Of a stretch of 64,000 nt of DNA, positions 16,990 through 25,820 are shown one piece after another. Each line of letters begins with the position of its first letter. The stretch's first letter is position 1. The DNA comes from Sphingomonas sp. (GTDB taxonomy: Bacteria; Pseudomonadota; Alphaproteobacteria; Sphingomonadales; Sphingomonadaceae). Location of the stretch: NCBI RefSeq assembly GCF_017304615.1, contig NZ_JAFKLZ010000001.1:1178001-1242000 (forward strand), in the 5' to 3' direction. The translations under genes were made by a program, and so were the position numbers. The notes under the pieces were generated by a model, which was not told where the DNA came from, did no database searches, and saw nothing but the letters and a program-made list of their open reading frames with translations.

Positions 16990-17493
16990 TCAAGCGCACA
17001 TATGGCGCGACAGCGGCTCCCACGGCCCGCCGCGATACCACCAGGCGGCATAACCGGTGATCTTTAAGGGGCGCGGGCGGAAATCGGCCTGCAATTCGGT
17101 CAGCAGTGCTTTGGCCACAGGCGGTTCAACCTTGTTCTGGATCGTGATGTGCGCCCGCCAAGGCGCGGCGTCCTGCGGCGTCAGTACTCCCGACCAGATG
17201 TCGGCCAGATATTCTCTGACGCCTTCCAGCCCCGGGCTATCGATGCGATAGGCCACGCCCCTCCCCAGCGGGATCAGTGAGGCAACGTGTCCCTTGGGCG
17301 CTCCTTCCCGCGCCGCGTCGCCAAGACGCTGCCGCACTTCGCTTTCCAGCGACGGCGGCAAATGATGGAAAATCGTCAGGTGTGCGCTCAGGAAATTGCG
17401 CTCGGGCGGGAAATGCGCCTGCCGCTGCCGGTCGAACCACGCCTGATCCTCGCCGCCGAGCAACGCCGTGACGATTATGGGCGCCATCTCCAT
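16990..17493 (-). CDS. 2'-5' RNA ligase-like 2H phosphoesterase
   Basis: 167 aa protein of the 2H phosphoesterase superfamily (RNA 2',3'-cyclic phosphodiesterase / LigT-like). The two catalytic motifs are HLTIFHHL near residue 37 and HITIQNKV near residue 115, the expected pair of H-x-T-x repeats. It should hydrolyse 2',3'-cyclic phosphate ends of RNA or similar substrates. I chose the ATG at 17493; a further in-frame ATG is at 17487. The frame also stays open to 17526, but the extra residues (MGPRFRGDDGR) are the translation of a palindromic repeat arm and are not a real N-terminus. Confidence 0.82.
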   Translation of the reverse strand: MEMAPIIVTALLGGEDQAWFDRQRQAHFPPERNFLSAHLTIFHHLPPSLESEVRQRLGDAAREGAPKGHVASLIPLGRGVAYRIDSPGLEGVREYLADIWSGVLTPQDAAPWRAHITIQNKVEPPVAKALLTELQADFRPRPLKITGYAAWWYRGGPWEPLSRHMCA

Positions 17494-17498
17494 ACGAC

Positions 17499-17605
17499 CG
17501 TCATCCCCGCGAAAGCGGGGCCCCATCTCTCAGGCCATCACCGCTAAAATCGGTTGTGGCGATGGATTGCGTAGGAGATGGGTCCCCGCTTTCGCGGGGA
17601 TGACG
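17499..17605. repeat. Palindromic intergenic repeat, family A copy 1
   Basis: A 107-bp inverted repeat. The left arm 17499-17529 (beginning CGTCATCCCCGCGAAAGCGG) and the right arm 17575-17605 are 31 bp each and match in 30 of 31 positions when one is inverted. Each arm holds an inner small palindrome CCCCGC-GAAA-GCGGGG. The same arms recur at 54879-54969. This is a REP/RIME-like dispersed element common in sphingomonads. Transcribed, it would form a large cruciform stem between kup and the 2H phosphoesterase gene. Confidence 0.88.
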
Positions 17606-17628
17606 AAATTGGAAGATACGCCGCCCCG

Positions 17629-19569
17629 TCAAATCTCGACCTGGCTCCCCAGCTCGACCACGCGGTTGGTCGGCAGGCGGAAGAACTCCATCGCGCTTTC
17701 GGCGTTCCTCAGCATCCACGCGAACAGCTTCTCGCGCCAAATCGCCATCCCCGGCTTGGACGAGGGCAGCAGCGTCTGCCGCGCCAGGAAGAAGCTGGTG
17801 TCCATCATCTTGAACTTGTCGCCGCATCCAGTGACGAGGCCCAGCGCGGCGGGCACGTCCGCCTCCTCCATAAAGCCGTATTTGAGGACGACGCGATGGA
17901 ATCCGTGGCCCAAATGATCGAGATGCACACGCTCGGCCGCCGGGTAGTACGGGACATCGACGATCTTCACGGTCAACAGGATGATGCGTTCGTGCAGCAC
18001 TTTGTTGTGCTTTAGGTTGTGGAGCAGCGCGTGCGGCACGCCGTCGGCGCTGGACGTCATGAACACGGCGGTGCCGGGCACGCGGCTGGCATGGGTCGCG
18101 GCGGACGAAATGAACACCTTGATCGGCATCGCGGCCTCGCGCAGCCGCGCCATCATCAGCTGACGCCCCTTCGCCCACGTCGTCAGGATCGTGAACACGA
18201 TCAGACCGACCAGCAAGGGGAACCAGCCTCCGTCGGGAATCTTGGTCAAGTTGGCCGCAAGGTACGCACCGTCAACTAGGAAAAAGACGCTGAGCAGCGG
18301 GATCGCCGCCCATTTCGGCCAGTGCCACAACCGGAACAGCACGACGCCGAGCAGGCAGGTGTCGATCGTCATCGCCCCCGTCACCGCGATGCCATAAGCG
18401 CTGGTCAGGTTGGACGAGGTGCGGAAGAACAGCACCAGAAGGATGACCATGGTCAGCAGCAGCCAGTTGATCAGCGGAATGTAGATCTGTCCCGCGGTCG
18501 ACGCGCTGGTATGTTCGATGCGCAGGCGCGGCACGAAACCGAGCTGGATCGCCTGTTGCGTCACTGAAAAAGCGCCCGAAATCACCGCCTGCGACGCGAT
18601 CACCGCGGCGGCGGTCGCCAGCAACACGAGCGGAAGCTGGAGATAGTCGGGCGCGAGCAGATAGAACGGGCTTTCGAGCGCGGGCGCTCCGTCGCGAGTC
18701 AGCAGCGCCGCCTGCCCCATATAATTGAGGATCAGCGCGGGCAGCACGAAGAACAGCCACGACATGCCGATCGGCTTGCGCCCGAAATGCCCCATATCGG
18801 CGTAGAGCGCCTCCGCACCCGTCACCGCGAGCACGACCGACCCGAGCGCCAGGAACGCGCGATGCGGATCGAGCAGGAAGAACTCGACCGCGTAATGCGG
18901 AGAGAAGGCCCATAGCACGCCCGGGGTCGCGGCGACGCTGATGACACCCAGCGTCGCGATCACCGCGAAATAGGTCAGCATGATCGGCCCGAAGAACAGC
19001 CCCACCTTCGCGGTGCCGCTTTTCTGGATCAGGAACAGGAAGATCAGGATGCCGATCACGATCGGCAGCACGAAATGCGCCATGCCCGGCTGCGCGACGG
19101 CCAGACCCTCTACGGCCGACAGCACCGACACCGCCGGGGTGATCATCGAATCGCCATAGAACAGCGACGTCGCGAACACGCCGAGCAGGACGATCCCCGC
19201 AGTCCATCGCTTGTTGCCTGCGGTGCGCGAGATCAAGGCGAGCAGCGCCAGACTGCCCCCCTCTCCCTTGTTATCGGCGCGCATGATGATCGCGACATAT
19301 TTGACCGTTACGACGATCATCATCGACCAGAACATCAGGCTGGTGACGCCCATGATGTGCGCCGGGTCGAGGCTCAGCTTGTGGTGACCGTTGAAGGTCT
19401 CGCGAAACGCATAGAGCGGGCTGGTGCCGATGTCGCCGAACACGATGCCGATCGCGCCGATCGCCAGCTTGAGGATGCCGTCATTGCCATGGCCGTGCCC
19501 ATGCCCGTCCGGCGCGTCGATCGCGGGCGGGGTCGGCGAAGTCGATACGGAGGGATTGGCGGCGCTCAT
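17629..19569 (-). CDS. kup: Potassium uptake protein Kup
   Basis: 646 aa K+/H+ symporter of the KUP/HAK family. The N-terminal diagnostic block [20 protein letters not shown] is at about residues 36-55. About twelve hydrophobic helices follow to residue 470, then a soluble C-terminal domain of about 170 residues with the family block [17 protein letters not shown]. An unusual His/Gly-rich stretch, [10 protein letters not shown], precedes the first helix. It imports potassium at the inner membrane. Monocistronic; a palindromic repeat lies just after its stop codon. Confidence 0.95.
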   Translation of the reverse strand: MSAANPSVSTSPTPPAIDAPDGHGHGHGNDGILKLAIGAIGIVFGDIGTSPLYAFRETFNGHHKLSLDPAHIMGVTSLMFWSMMIVVTVKYVAIIMRADNKGEGGSLALLALISRTAGNKRWTAGIVLLGVFATSLFYGDSMITPAVSVLSAVEGLAVAQPGMAHFVLPIVIGILIFLFLIQKSGTAKVGLFFGPIMLTYFAVIATLGVISVAATPGVLWAFSPHYAVEFFLLDPHRAFLALGSVVLAVTGAEALYADMGHFGRKPIGMSWLFFVLPALILNYMGQAALLTRDGAPALESPFYLLAPDYLQLPLVLLATAAAVIASQAVISGAFSVTQQAIQLGFVPRLRIEHTSASTAGQIYIPLINWLLLTMVILLVLFFRTSSNLTSAYGIAVTGAMTIDTCLLGVVLFRLWHWPKWAAIPLLSVFFLVDGAYLAANLTKIPDGGWFPLLVGLIVFTILTTWAKGRQLMMARLREAAMPIKVFISSAATHASRVPGTAVFMTSSADGVPHALLHNLKHNKVLHERIILLTVKIVDVPYYPAAERVHLDHLGHGFHRVVLKYGFMEEADVPAALGLVTGCGDKFKMMDTSFFLARQTLLPSSKPGMAIWREKLFAWMLRNAESAMEFFRLPTNRVVELGSQVEI

Positions 19570-19674
19570 CGCGCGGCCGATGGGAGGGTCATGACGACCG
19601 TGTAAGCCCCTGTTTACGGTGGCGGTCCGTTAGCATCAGGCGGCACGGCCCGCAACGGGCGAGTGAATGCCCGG

Positions 19675-20118
19675 TCATGGCCGCCGGAGCACTTCGCGGA
19701 TGACGAAATGCGACGCGAGCCGAGTGACTCCCGGCAACCGCGATAGCGTCTCGCGATGGATTCGCTCGAAACTGTCGTCGCGAGTCACCTCGACGTGGAG
19801 CATATAATCGGCTTCGCCGCTCATCAGGAAACAGTCGCGCACTTGCGGACATTCCGCGATTTCCTTCTCGAATTCGGCCATCGTTTCCTGGCGTTGATCG
19901 CGCAACGTGACGTTGACCATCACGACGCTGGGATGCCCCCGCGCCTCGCGCGACAGTACCGCGCGGAATCCCGCGATTAGGCCCCGTTCGCGCAACGAAC
20001 CGACCCGGCGATGCGCCGCGCTGCCCGACAGGCCCACCTTCTCGCCCAGTTCCGCGCTGGTAAGATCCGAGTTGGTGACGAGCTGACCGAGAATCCTGCG
20101 GTCCAGGGCATCGAGCAT
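19675..20118 (-). CDS. Lrp/AsnC family transcriptional regulator, probable AldR
   Basis: 147 aa. An N-terminal winged helix-turn-helix (MLDALDRRILGQLVTNSDLT then SAELGEKVGLSGSAAHRRV, residues about 1-45) is followed by a C-terminal RAM/AsnC ligand-binding domain (CFLMSGEADYMLHVEVTRDD). Lrp-type proteins respond to amino acids and form dimers to octamers on DNA. It is divergent from alanine dehydrogenase with 124 bp between the two starts, the arrangement of AldR-ald pairs, so it probably controls ald in response to alanine and itself. The ligand is inferred. Confidence 0.9.
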   Translation of the reverse strand: MLDALDRRILGQLVTNSDLTSAELGEKVGLSGSAAHRRVGSLRERGLIAGFRAVLSREARGHPSVVMVNVTLRDQRQETMAEFEKEIAECPQVRDCFLMSGEADYMLHVEVTRDDSFERIHRETLSRLPGVTRLASHFVIREVLRRP

Positions 20119-20242
20119 TTTTTCTCACTCACGAATGTAATGGCGCAAGGATTTCCCGCCAACAGGCATCATCGCGGATAATTTTGCGAACCTCTCCCGC
20201 CCTTCTGGCTGTATTCCCGCGACAATCAAGAGGAGAGATTTC
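20119..20242. promoter_or_regulatory. Divergent promoter region of Lrp-type regulator and ald
   Basis: 124 bp without a gene, carrying both start regions. The ald side has a strong Shine-Dalgarno (AAGAGGAGAG) seven bases before its ATG. An AT-rich patch GGATAATTTTGCG near 20174-20186 is the most likely core of regulator binding. I could not define a reliable Lrp half-site array. Confidence 0.45.
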
Positions 20243-21349
20243 ATGCGAGTCGGTGTCCCCAAGGAAATCAAGAACCACGAATATCGTGTCGGCCTGACCC
20301 CGGCGTCCGTCGCCGAGCTGGTGCATGCCGGTCACGAAGTGATCGTCGAGACCAAGGCCGGCAGCGGCATCGACTTCGCCGACAGCGCCTATACCGACGC
20401 GGGCGCGCGCATCGTCGGTACCGCGCAGGAAGTGTTCGATCAGGCCGAGATGATCGTGAAGGTCAAGGAACCGCAGCAGAGCGAGATCGCGATGCTCAAG
20501 CCCCATCATCTGCTGTTCACCTACCTCCACCTCGCCGCCGACAAGCCACAGGCCGAGGGCTTGATGAAGTCCGGCGCGACGTGCATCGCCTACGAGACCG
20601 TCACCGACCGCAAGGGCGGGCTCCCGCTGCTCAAGCCGATGTCCGAAGTCGCAGGCCGCATGTCGGTCCAGGTCGGCGCGCACTATCTCGAAAAGGAACA
20701 GGGCGGCCGCGGCGTGCTGCTCGGCGGCGTGCCCGGCGTGGCCCCGGCCAAGGTCGCTATTCTTGGCGGCGGCATTTCGGGCGTCAACGCTGCGCAGATG
20801 GCGGTCGGCATGCGCGCCGATGTCACGATCTACGACATTTCGAACGATCGGCTCGCCGAACTCGACATGTTCTTCTCGTCGCAGATCAAGACCGAATTCG
20901 CGTCGAAAGCAGCGATCGCCGAAGCCGTGAAGCACGCCAATCTGGTGATCGGCGCGGTGCTGGTCCCCGGCGCGGCGGCGCCCAAGCTCGTCACGCGCGA
21001 GATGATCAAGACGATGCAGCGCGGTTCGGTGCTGGTCGACATCGCGATCGACCAGGGCGGCTGCTTCGAGACTAGTCACGCGACGACGCACGAGGACCCG
21101 GTGTTCGAAGTCGACGGCGTGATCCACTATTGCGTCGCCAACATGCCCGGCGCGGTCGCGCGGACGTCTGCATTCGCGCTCAACAACGCCACCCTGCCCT
21201 TCGCGCTGCAACTCGCGAACCTGGGGGCGGAAGCGGCGATGAAGGCTAATCCGCACCTTGCGGCCGGCCTCAACGTCTACAAGGGCAAGATCGCGTTCAA
21301 GGCGGTCGCCGACGATCTCGACTTGCCCTATGAGGCATGGAACGGTTGA
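20243..21349 (+). CDS. ald: Alanine dehydrogenase
   Basis: 368 aa NAD-dependent L-alanine dehydrogenase, normal length. The start MRVGVPKEIKNHEYRVGLTP is the family hallmark, with substrate residues in the R15 and K74 regions (VKVKEPQ, then LFTYLHLAAD). The catalytic histidine is in this THLH-like block. The NAD-binding motif is VAILGGGISGVNAAQMAVG at about residues 173-191, and the C-terminal signature is HYCVANMPGAVARTSA. It interconverts alanine and pyruvate plus ammonia, feeding alanine into central metabolism. Probably regulated by the divergent Lrp-type protein. Confidence 0.96.
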   Translation: MRVGVPKEIKNHEYRVGLTPASVAELVHAGHEVIVETKAGSGIDFADSAYTDAGARIVGTAQEVFDQAEMIVKVKEPQQSEIAMLKPHHLLFTYLHLAADKPQAEGLMKSGATCIAYETVTDRKGGLPLLKPMSEVAGRMSVQVGAHYLEKEQGGRGVLLGGVPGVAPAKVAILGGGISGVNAAQMAVGMRADVTIYDISNDRLAELDMFFSSQIKTEFASKAAIAEAVKHANLVIGAVLVPGAAAPKLVTREMIKTMQRGSVLVDIAIDQGGCFETSHATTHEDPVFEVDGVIHYCVANMPGAVARTSAFALNNATLPFALQLANLGAEAAMKANPHLAAGLNVYKGKIAFKAVADDLDLPYEAWNG

Positions 21350-21397
21350 GCCGCACCGCGACGGCGGTTATGATTGCGCTGGAACGGAGGGACTCCG

Positions 21398-21712
21398 ATG
21401 AAATCGATGATCCTGATCGCCGCCGCGCCGGTCCTGCTGGCGGGGTGCAAAGCCAGCGGAACGGCCGATGCGAACACCGCATCCACCGCCAACGCATCAG
21501 CGCCTGAAGTCGTCCCCGATTCGGTGACGGTCAACGGCGTGACCTATGTTCGCGCCGGGCTCGACAAGATCAGCCCGGCGTCGGCACCGGCCCCCATACC
21601 GACACCCGCCGCTTCGCCGTCGAGCACCCCGCCCCCAGCGATGTCGGATACCGGATCGTCGGTCCCGCCGAACAGCGGCACTGGCGGCGCCGCGGCGGAC
21701 CACGAGCAATAG
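21398..21712 (+). CDS. Small predicted lipoprotein, 104 aa
   Basis: Starts at the ATG preceded by GGAACGGAGGG, a strong Shine-Dalgarno. The signal peptide MKSMILIAAAPVLLAGC ends in a canonical lipobox LAGC (Cys17). The mature part is low-complexity, rich in Ala, Ser, Thr and Pro, with one more ordered segment VTVNGVTYVRAG near residue 50. No family recognised. It follows ald by 48 bp but the composition gives no functional link. It ends 2 bp from the convergent TPR gene. Confidence 0.75.
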   Translation: MKSMILIAAAPVLLAGCKASGTADANTASTANASAPEVVPDSVTVNGVTYVRAGLDKISPASAPAPIPTPAASPSSTPPPAMSDTGSSVPPNSGTGGAAADHEQ

Positions 21713-21714
21713 AG

Positions 21715-22344
21715 TCAGGGCCTGGCGTTCGCCTGGACCAGATAGGCGTCGAGTATTGCCAGTCGCTTGGCGATGTCGCCGCGATAACTCGCGTTCGGCG
21801 GCGTCAGCTTGAGCGCGCGCACCCAGAAAGGCCGCGCTTCCGCTAGCTGCCCCGCCCGCACATAGGCCCAGCCGAGGAAAAAGGGCGGCCCGGGATGGTC
21901 GGGCGCGAGGCGCATCGCCTGTTGGTAGGCAAAGAGCGATGCCGGCGAGACGACGTTGTCATGGAGCGCGATGACGTTGCCGAGTTCACTCCACAACGCG
22001 GGGTTCTTCGGCGCATAATCGACACCGCCGGTGACGACGCGAGCGGCGAACTCGGTCTTGCCGTCGGCGAGCGCGACGTCCGAAATACCGAAATACATCG
22101 ACTCGCCACCGAACCGCCCGAACAGTGCGTCGCGCATCGCCTTGTAAGCCGGATCGACCGGCAGCTTGACGCTCTGCGCCTTTACCGGTTGCCCGCCGGT
22201 CAACGGCTGACCCTGCCGAGCATAGCCCGCGGCGCCGAGCATCAGCATCGACCCGACCAGCGACCACAGCAACCGCGGCACGCGCAGTACGACGAGCAAC
22301 GCCGCCGTCGTCACCACGATCAGCGCGAGCATTACCCAGCCCAT
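21715..22344 (-). CDS. CcmI/CycH-like TPR cytochrome c biogenesis protein
   Basis: 209 aa with two N-terminal transmembrane helices (LALIVVTTAALLVVL and LLWSLVGSMLMLGAAGYA) and a C-terminal TPR domain (YAPKNPALWSELGNVIAL, MRLAPDHPGPPFFLGWAYVR, RALKLTPPNASY). In cytochrome c maturation operons such a protein delivers apocytochrome to the CcmF/H ligase. Its position directly after ccmF supports that. Its start overlaps by one base (TGATG) a 25-codon frame that looks like a remnant of ccmH. The ccmG and ccmH genes expected between ccmF and this gene are absent. Confidence 0.82.
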   Translation of the reverse strand: MGWVMLALIVVTTAALLVVLRVPRLLWSLVGSMLMLGAAGYARQGQPLTGGQPVKAQSVKLPVDPAYKAMRDALFGRFGGESMYFGISDVALADGKTEFAARVVTGGVDYAPKNPALWSELGNVIALHDNVVSPASLFAYQQAMRLAPDHPGPPFFLGWAYVRAGQLAEARPFWVRALKLTPPNASYRGDIAKRLAILDAYLVQANARP

Positions 22345-22421
22345 CAGCCGTCCCTCCGGCGGAAGCTCAACCGCGCGACAGCAGCGCCGCCGACCAGCAA
22401 CACGATCCGCGCCCGTATCAC
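22344..22421 (-). pseudogene. 25-codon remnant, probable C-terminal scar of ccmH
   Basis: A tiny frame begins at a GTG overlapping the ccmF stop by four bases (GTGA). Its stop overlaps the ATG of the TPR gene by one base. It encodes VIRARIVLLVGGAAVARLSF then RRRDG: one short hydrophobic helix followed by arginines, like the C-terminal membrane anchor of CcmH. The simplest reading is that an in-frame deletion removed ccmG and nearly all of ccmH while keeping translational coupling. It could instead be a genuine leader peptide. Confidence 0.45.
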
Positions 22422-24349
22422 CCGTAATAGTCCTCGTCGGCGACCACGCGCGGCCGACCGCGCCGCACGCGCCCGATCAGCGACAGCGCGCCGCCCAGCG
22501 CGACCATCGCCCCGCCAAGCCAGATGAACGTCACGAACGGCTTCCACCACAATCGCAATTGATACCCGCCGCTCGGGTCGCGCTGGCCGAGCACGGTGTA
22601 AAGCTGCCCGTCGATCCGTGTCGAGATGGCGGACTCGTTCGTATTGGTCGGCGGGTCGGAGAAATAGCGCGCTTGCGGCGACAGGGTGAACGGCGCGCCG
22701 TTCTGACCGCGCGTAATACTGAGATCGGCGGCGATCGCCGACCAATTCGGCCCCATTACCGGCCGCAGCCCCTTCAACCGCACCCAATACGGCCCGACAG
22801 CGTGCGCCTCCCCGATTCGGGCCACCACCAACCGTTCCTTAGTGAAGGCACTGTCGCTCGCCATGCCGGCCAGGCTGACCGCGATGCCGAGGTGCGCGAC
22901 CACCATGCCCCAGGTGAACAACGGCGTGCGGCGCAGATTGCGCCCCCACAATGGCGCGACGCTCGCCACCGCCAGCCCTGCCGCCAGCGCCAGCCCGAGC
23001 AGCGGCAGCACGCCGATCCCCCAGGCGAACGGCACCAGGACGATCAGCGCCGCGCCGAACCCCGCGACGGGCCACGTCATCCGCTTGAACAAGGCATTCG
23101 CCTGATCCCGCCGCCAGCGCAACAGCGGCCCGGCCGCCATGAACACCACCAGCACCAGCGCGATCGGCCCAGTGGCCTTGTCGAAGAACGGCTTGCCGAC
23201 CGACAATTGCACGCCCATCCCCGCCGCGACGATCGGATAGAGCGTACCGATCAGCACGATCCCCAGGATCACCGATAGCAGCAGATTGTTGACCACCAGC
23301 GCACCCTCGCGGCTCAAGGGCGCGAACACGTTCCCCTGCCGCACCGTACCGACCCTGAGCGCAAACAACGCCAGCGCCCCGCCGATATAGATCGCGAGTA
23401 GCGCCAGGATGAACGCCCCACGCTCCGGATCGACCGCAAAGGCATGGACGCTGGTCAGGATGCCCGACCGCACCAGGAACGTCCCGATCATGCTCATGCT
23501 GAATGCAACCACCGCCAGCATGATCGTCCACGCGCGCAAACCGTCGCGCGTCGCCAGCACGCTGACCGAATGGAGCAGCGCCGTCGCGGCCAGCCAGGGC
23601 ATAAGGCTGGCATTCTCGACCGGGTCCCAAAACCACCAACCGCCCCAGCCGAGCTCGTAATAGGCCCAGTAGCTGCCCGCGGTGATGCCCAGCGTTAGGA
23701 ACACCCACGCTCCCAGCACCCAGGGCCGCATCGCCCGCGCGAACGCCGGCCCGACCTCGCGCGTCACCAGAGCCCCGACCGCGAACGAAAACGCGACTGA
23801 AATCCCGACATAGCCGATGTAGAGCGTCGGCGGATGGAACGCCAAACCCGGGTCCTGCAGCAGCGGGTTGAGGCCCTGCCCGTCCGCCGGCGCCGGAAAC
23901 ACCCGGGCGAACGGGTTGGAAGCGATCAGCAGGAACGCGTAGAACCCCGTCGCGATCAGCGCCTGTGCGCCGATCGTCGCGCTCAGCGTCCGCTGATCGA
24001 GACGCCGCTCGAACACCGCCACCGCCGCGCCCGCCAGCCCCAGGATCGTCACCCAGAGCAGCATCGAGCCCTCATGGTTCCCCCACGCACCGGCCAGCTT
24101 GTACAGCATCGGCTTGGCCGAATGGCTGTTCTCCACGACCAGCTTCACCGACATGTCGCTGCGCGCGAACGCCAGGATCAGGCACAGCATCGCCAGCGCG
24201 ACGAGGAACCCCTGCGCGATCGCGACCGGGCGGATGGCGCGGACCATCTCCTCCCGACCGCTGTAGACGACATTCGCCGCTAGCAGCAGCTGCAACGCTG
24301 CCATGGCCGCTGCCAGCCACAGCGCGGCAAGCCCTGCCTCGGCGATCAT
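22418..24349 (-). CDS. ccmF: Heme lyase/chaperone CcmF of cytochrome c maturation
   Basis: 643 aa polytopic inner-membrane protein, full length for CcmF. The heme-handling WWD motif is intact (GWGGWWFWDPVENASLMPW near residues 230-250), as are the conserved GAWGNHEGSMLLW and DPGLAFHPPTLYIGYVG blocks with candidate axial histidines, and the later large periplasmic loop before the last helix. It ligates heme to CXXCH apocytochromes with CcmH. Its ATG overlaps the stop of a truncated ccmE-like frame. Unlike typical alphaproteobacterial operons, intact ccmE, ccmG and ccmH are not next to it. Confidence 0.94.
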   Translation of the reverse strand: MIAEAGLAALWLAAAMAALQLLLAANVVYSGREEMVRAIRPVAIAQGFLVALAMLCLILAFARSDMSVKLVVENSHSAKPMLYKLAGAWGNHEGSMLLWVTILGLAGAAVAVFERRLDQRTLSATIGAQALIATGFYAFLLIASNPFARVFPAPADGQGLNPLLQDPGLAFHPPTLYIGYVGISVAFSFAVGALVTREVGPAFARAMRPWVLGAWVFLTLGITAGSYWAYYELGWGGWWFWDPVENASLMPWLAATALLHSVSVLATRDGLRAWTIMLAVVAFSMSMIGTFLVRSGILTSVHAFAVDPERGAFILALLAIYIGGALALFALRVGTVRQGNVFAPLSREGALVVNNLLLSVILGIVLIGTLYPIVAAGMGVQLSVGKPFFDKATGPIALVLVVFMAAGPLLRWRRDQANALFKRMTWPVAGFGAALIVLVPFAWGIGVLPLLGLALAAGLAVASVAPLWGRNLRRTPLFTWGMVVAHLGIAVSLAGMASDSAFTKERLVVARIGEAHAVGPYWVRLKGLRPVMGPNWSAIAADLSITRGQNGAPFTLSPQARYFSDPPTNTNESAISTRIDGQLYTVLGQRDPSGGYQLRLWWKPFVTFIWLGGAMVALGGALSLIGRVRRGRPRVVADEDYYG

Positions 24350-24468
24350 TGCTTCAACGACCCGATTTCGTGCAGCTTGCCCGCAAGTTCGGGCGGCCGA
24401 TACTTCTCTTCAAGCTTCTCGAGCCACTGGAAACACGCGGGATTCGCGAAGGGGGTTAGGCTGGGCAC
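24346..24468 (-). pseudogene. Truncated ccmE-like C-terminal fragment
   Basis: Immediately before ccmF, and overlapping its ATG by 4 bp, is an in-frame tail reading LEEKYRPPELAGKLHEIGSL then KQ. This resembles the C-terminus of the heme chaperone CcmE (typically AKHDEKY.PPE...). No heme-binding histidine domain precedes it: upstream residues back to the stop codon of the leucine-type dehydrogenase are unlike CcmE, and only a GTG at 24468 could initiate. It looks like the 3' end of a ccmE cut by deletion. Similarity is judged by eye. Confidence 0.45.
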
Positions 24469-24549
24469 GATCAACGGCGGATAGGCGAAGATTTGCGCGG
24501 CGTCATCACCGCCGCGCGCTAGTGTGACCCTGACGTGACCTTTGGCCAG

Positions 24550-25602
24550 TCAGCCCCGGCCGATCAGCCGCCGCGCGATCGAATCGGCAACGTCGGACGA
24601 CGGCGCACCGGTGCGGTCGCTTTCGTCCCAAACCTCGACCAGTCGCTCTGGGATCTTGGCGATACGCGCCTCGACCTCGGCCTGGTCGCCTTGCCCCAGA
24701 TATTCGAGGCCGACATTGATGATGCCGCCTGCGTTGATCACATAATCGGGTGCATAGAGGATGCCACGCGCGTGGAGCCGCGCGCCGTCCTCGCGCGTCG
24801 CGAGCTGATTGTTCGCGCCACCGGCAATGACCTTCGTGTTGAGCGCTGCGATCGACTGTTCGGTCAGGATCGCCCCGAGCGCGTTGGGGCTGACGATGTC
24901 GGCCTCCAGGCTCAGGATCGCGTCGGTCGCAACGGTCTCCGCACCAAGTTCGGCGGCCAGCGCCTTCGCGCGTTCGGCGTTGACGTCGGCCAGGGTGAGT
25001 TTGGCCCCGTCCTTCGCCAGCAACTTCGCCAATCCACCGCCAACGCTGCCGACGCCCTGAATGGCGACATGCACACCCGCCATGCTGTCGACGCCGAGCC
25101 CGCGCTTTGCCGCCGCCTTGACGCCCTGATACACACCGCTCGCCGTATAGGGTCCGGGATCGCCGCCAGCGCCGCCCGCCGCCACCGGCAGCCCGGAGAC
25201 ATGGCGCGTCTTCGTCGCGATCACCTTCATGCTCGCTTCGGACATACCGACATCCTCGGCCGTCACATACCGCCCGCCGAGCGATTCAACCGCGGCGCCG
25301 AACGCCTCGAGCTGCGCCTCGCTGATCGTGTCGCCCGGCTTGGCCGCTAGCACCACGCCCTTGCCCCCGCCCAGCGGCAGGCCGGCCATCGCATTCTTGT
25401 AGCTCATCCCGCGCGACAGCCGCAGCGCGTCGGTGATCGCACGATTGGCGTCGGCATAATGCCAGAAGCGCACGCCGCCCGCCGCCGGGCCGAGGTTGGT
25501 CGAATGCACCGCGATGATCGCGGTAAGTCCGGCCTTCGGGTCGCGGAACAGGTGGACGCCCTCATGGTCGTCGAAATCGGGCAAGTCCCAAACTGAGGTC
25601 AT
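24550..25602 (-). CDS. Glu/Leu/Phe/Val dehydrogenase, leucine-dehydrogenase type
   Basis: 350 aa. The catalytic region SRGMSYKNAMAGLPLGGGKG holds both lysines of this superfamily. The Rossmann NAD motif is VAIQGVGSVGGGLAKLL near residue 180, and a conserved asparagine block IAGGANNQLA follows. Length and the N-terminal HLFRDPKAGLTAIIAVHSTN match leucine/phenylalanine dehydrogenases rather than the 410+ residue glutamate enzymes. It would oxidatively deaminate a branched-chain or aromatic amino acid. The ATG at 25602 is chosen; an upstream frame runs into tRNA-His. It abuts the eroded ccm locus. Confidence 0.9.
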   Translation of the reverse strand: MTSVWDLPDFDDHEGVHLFRDPKAGLTAIIAVHSTNLGPAAGGVRFWHYADANRAITDALRLSRGMSYKNAMAGLPLGGGKGVVLAAKPGDTISEAQLEAFGAAVESLGGRYVTAEDVGMSEASMKVIATKTRHVSGLPVAAGGAGGDPGPYTASGVYQGVKAAAKRGLGVDSMAGVHVAIQGVGSVGGGLAKLLAKDGAKLTLADVNAERAKALAAELGAETVATDAILSLEADIVSPNALGAILTEQSIAALNTKVIAGGANNQLATREDGARLHARGILYAPDYVINAGGIINVGLEYLGQGDQAEVEARIAKIPERLVEVWDESDRTGAPSSDVADSIARRLIGRG

Positions 25603-25695
25603 GGTCGCTCCGGCGGCAGCGAAGAAAATTACTGCGGCGCGTAATATTGTTTTAGCGCAGCAAAGGCGAGTCGGAATACGCCGCGCTTGCGAAAA

Positions 25696-25772
25696 TGGGG
25701 CGACCGACGGGACTTGAACCCGCAACTTCCGGCATCACAAGCCGGCGCTCTAACCAATTGAACTACGGTCGC
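25696..25772 (-). tRNA. tRNA-His (anticodon GTG)
   Basis: 77 nt with encoded CCA. On the minus strand: acceptor GCGACCG pairing with CGGTCGC, anticodon stem CCGGC/GCCGG around loop TTGTGAT (anticodon GTG), T-arm GCGGGTTCAAGTCCCGT. The discriminator is C73, and a G stands just 5' of the acceptor, giving the G(-1):C73 pair that identifies histidine tRNA. Confidence 0.95.
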
Positions 25773-25820
25773 CGCGAAGCGCCCGCCCCTAGCGGGAGGC
25801 GGGTGGCGCGGTCAAGCTTA

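Noticed and set aside
17494-17526. N-terminal extension MGPRFRGDDGR of the 2H phosphoesterase
   Set aside because: It is translated from the arm of a palindromic repeat that recurs at 54879-54969, so it is not part of the protein.
20243-21349. NAD(P) transhydrogenase alpha subunit instead of alanine dehydrogenase
   Set aside because: Length of 368 aa, the start MRVGVPKEIKNHEYRVGLTP and the divergent Lrp-type regulator fit Ald; there is no membrane part or beta subunit.
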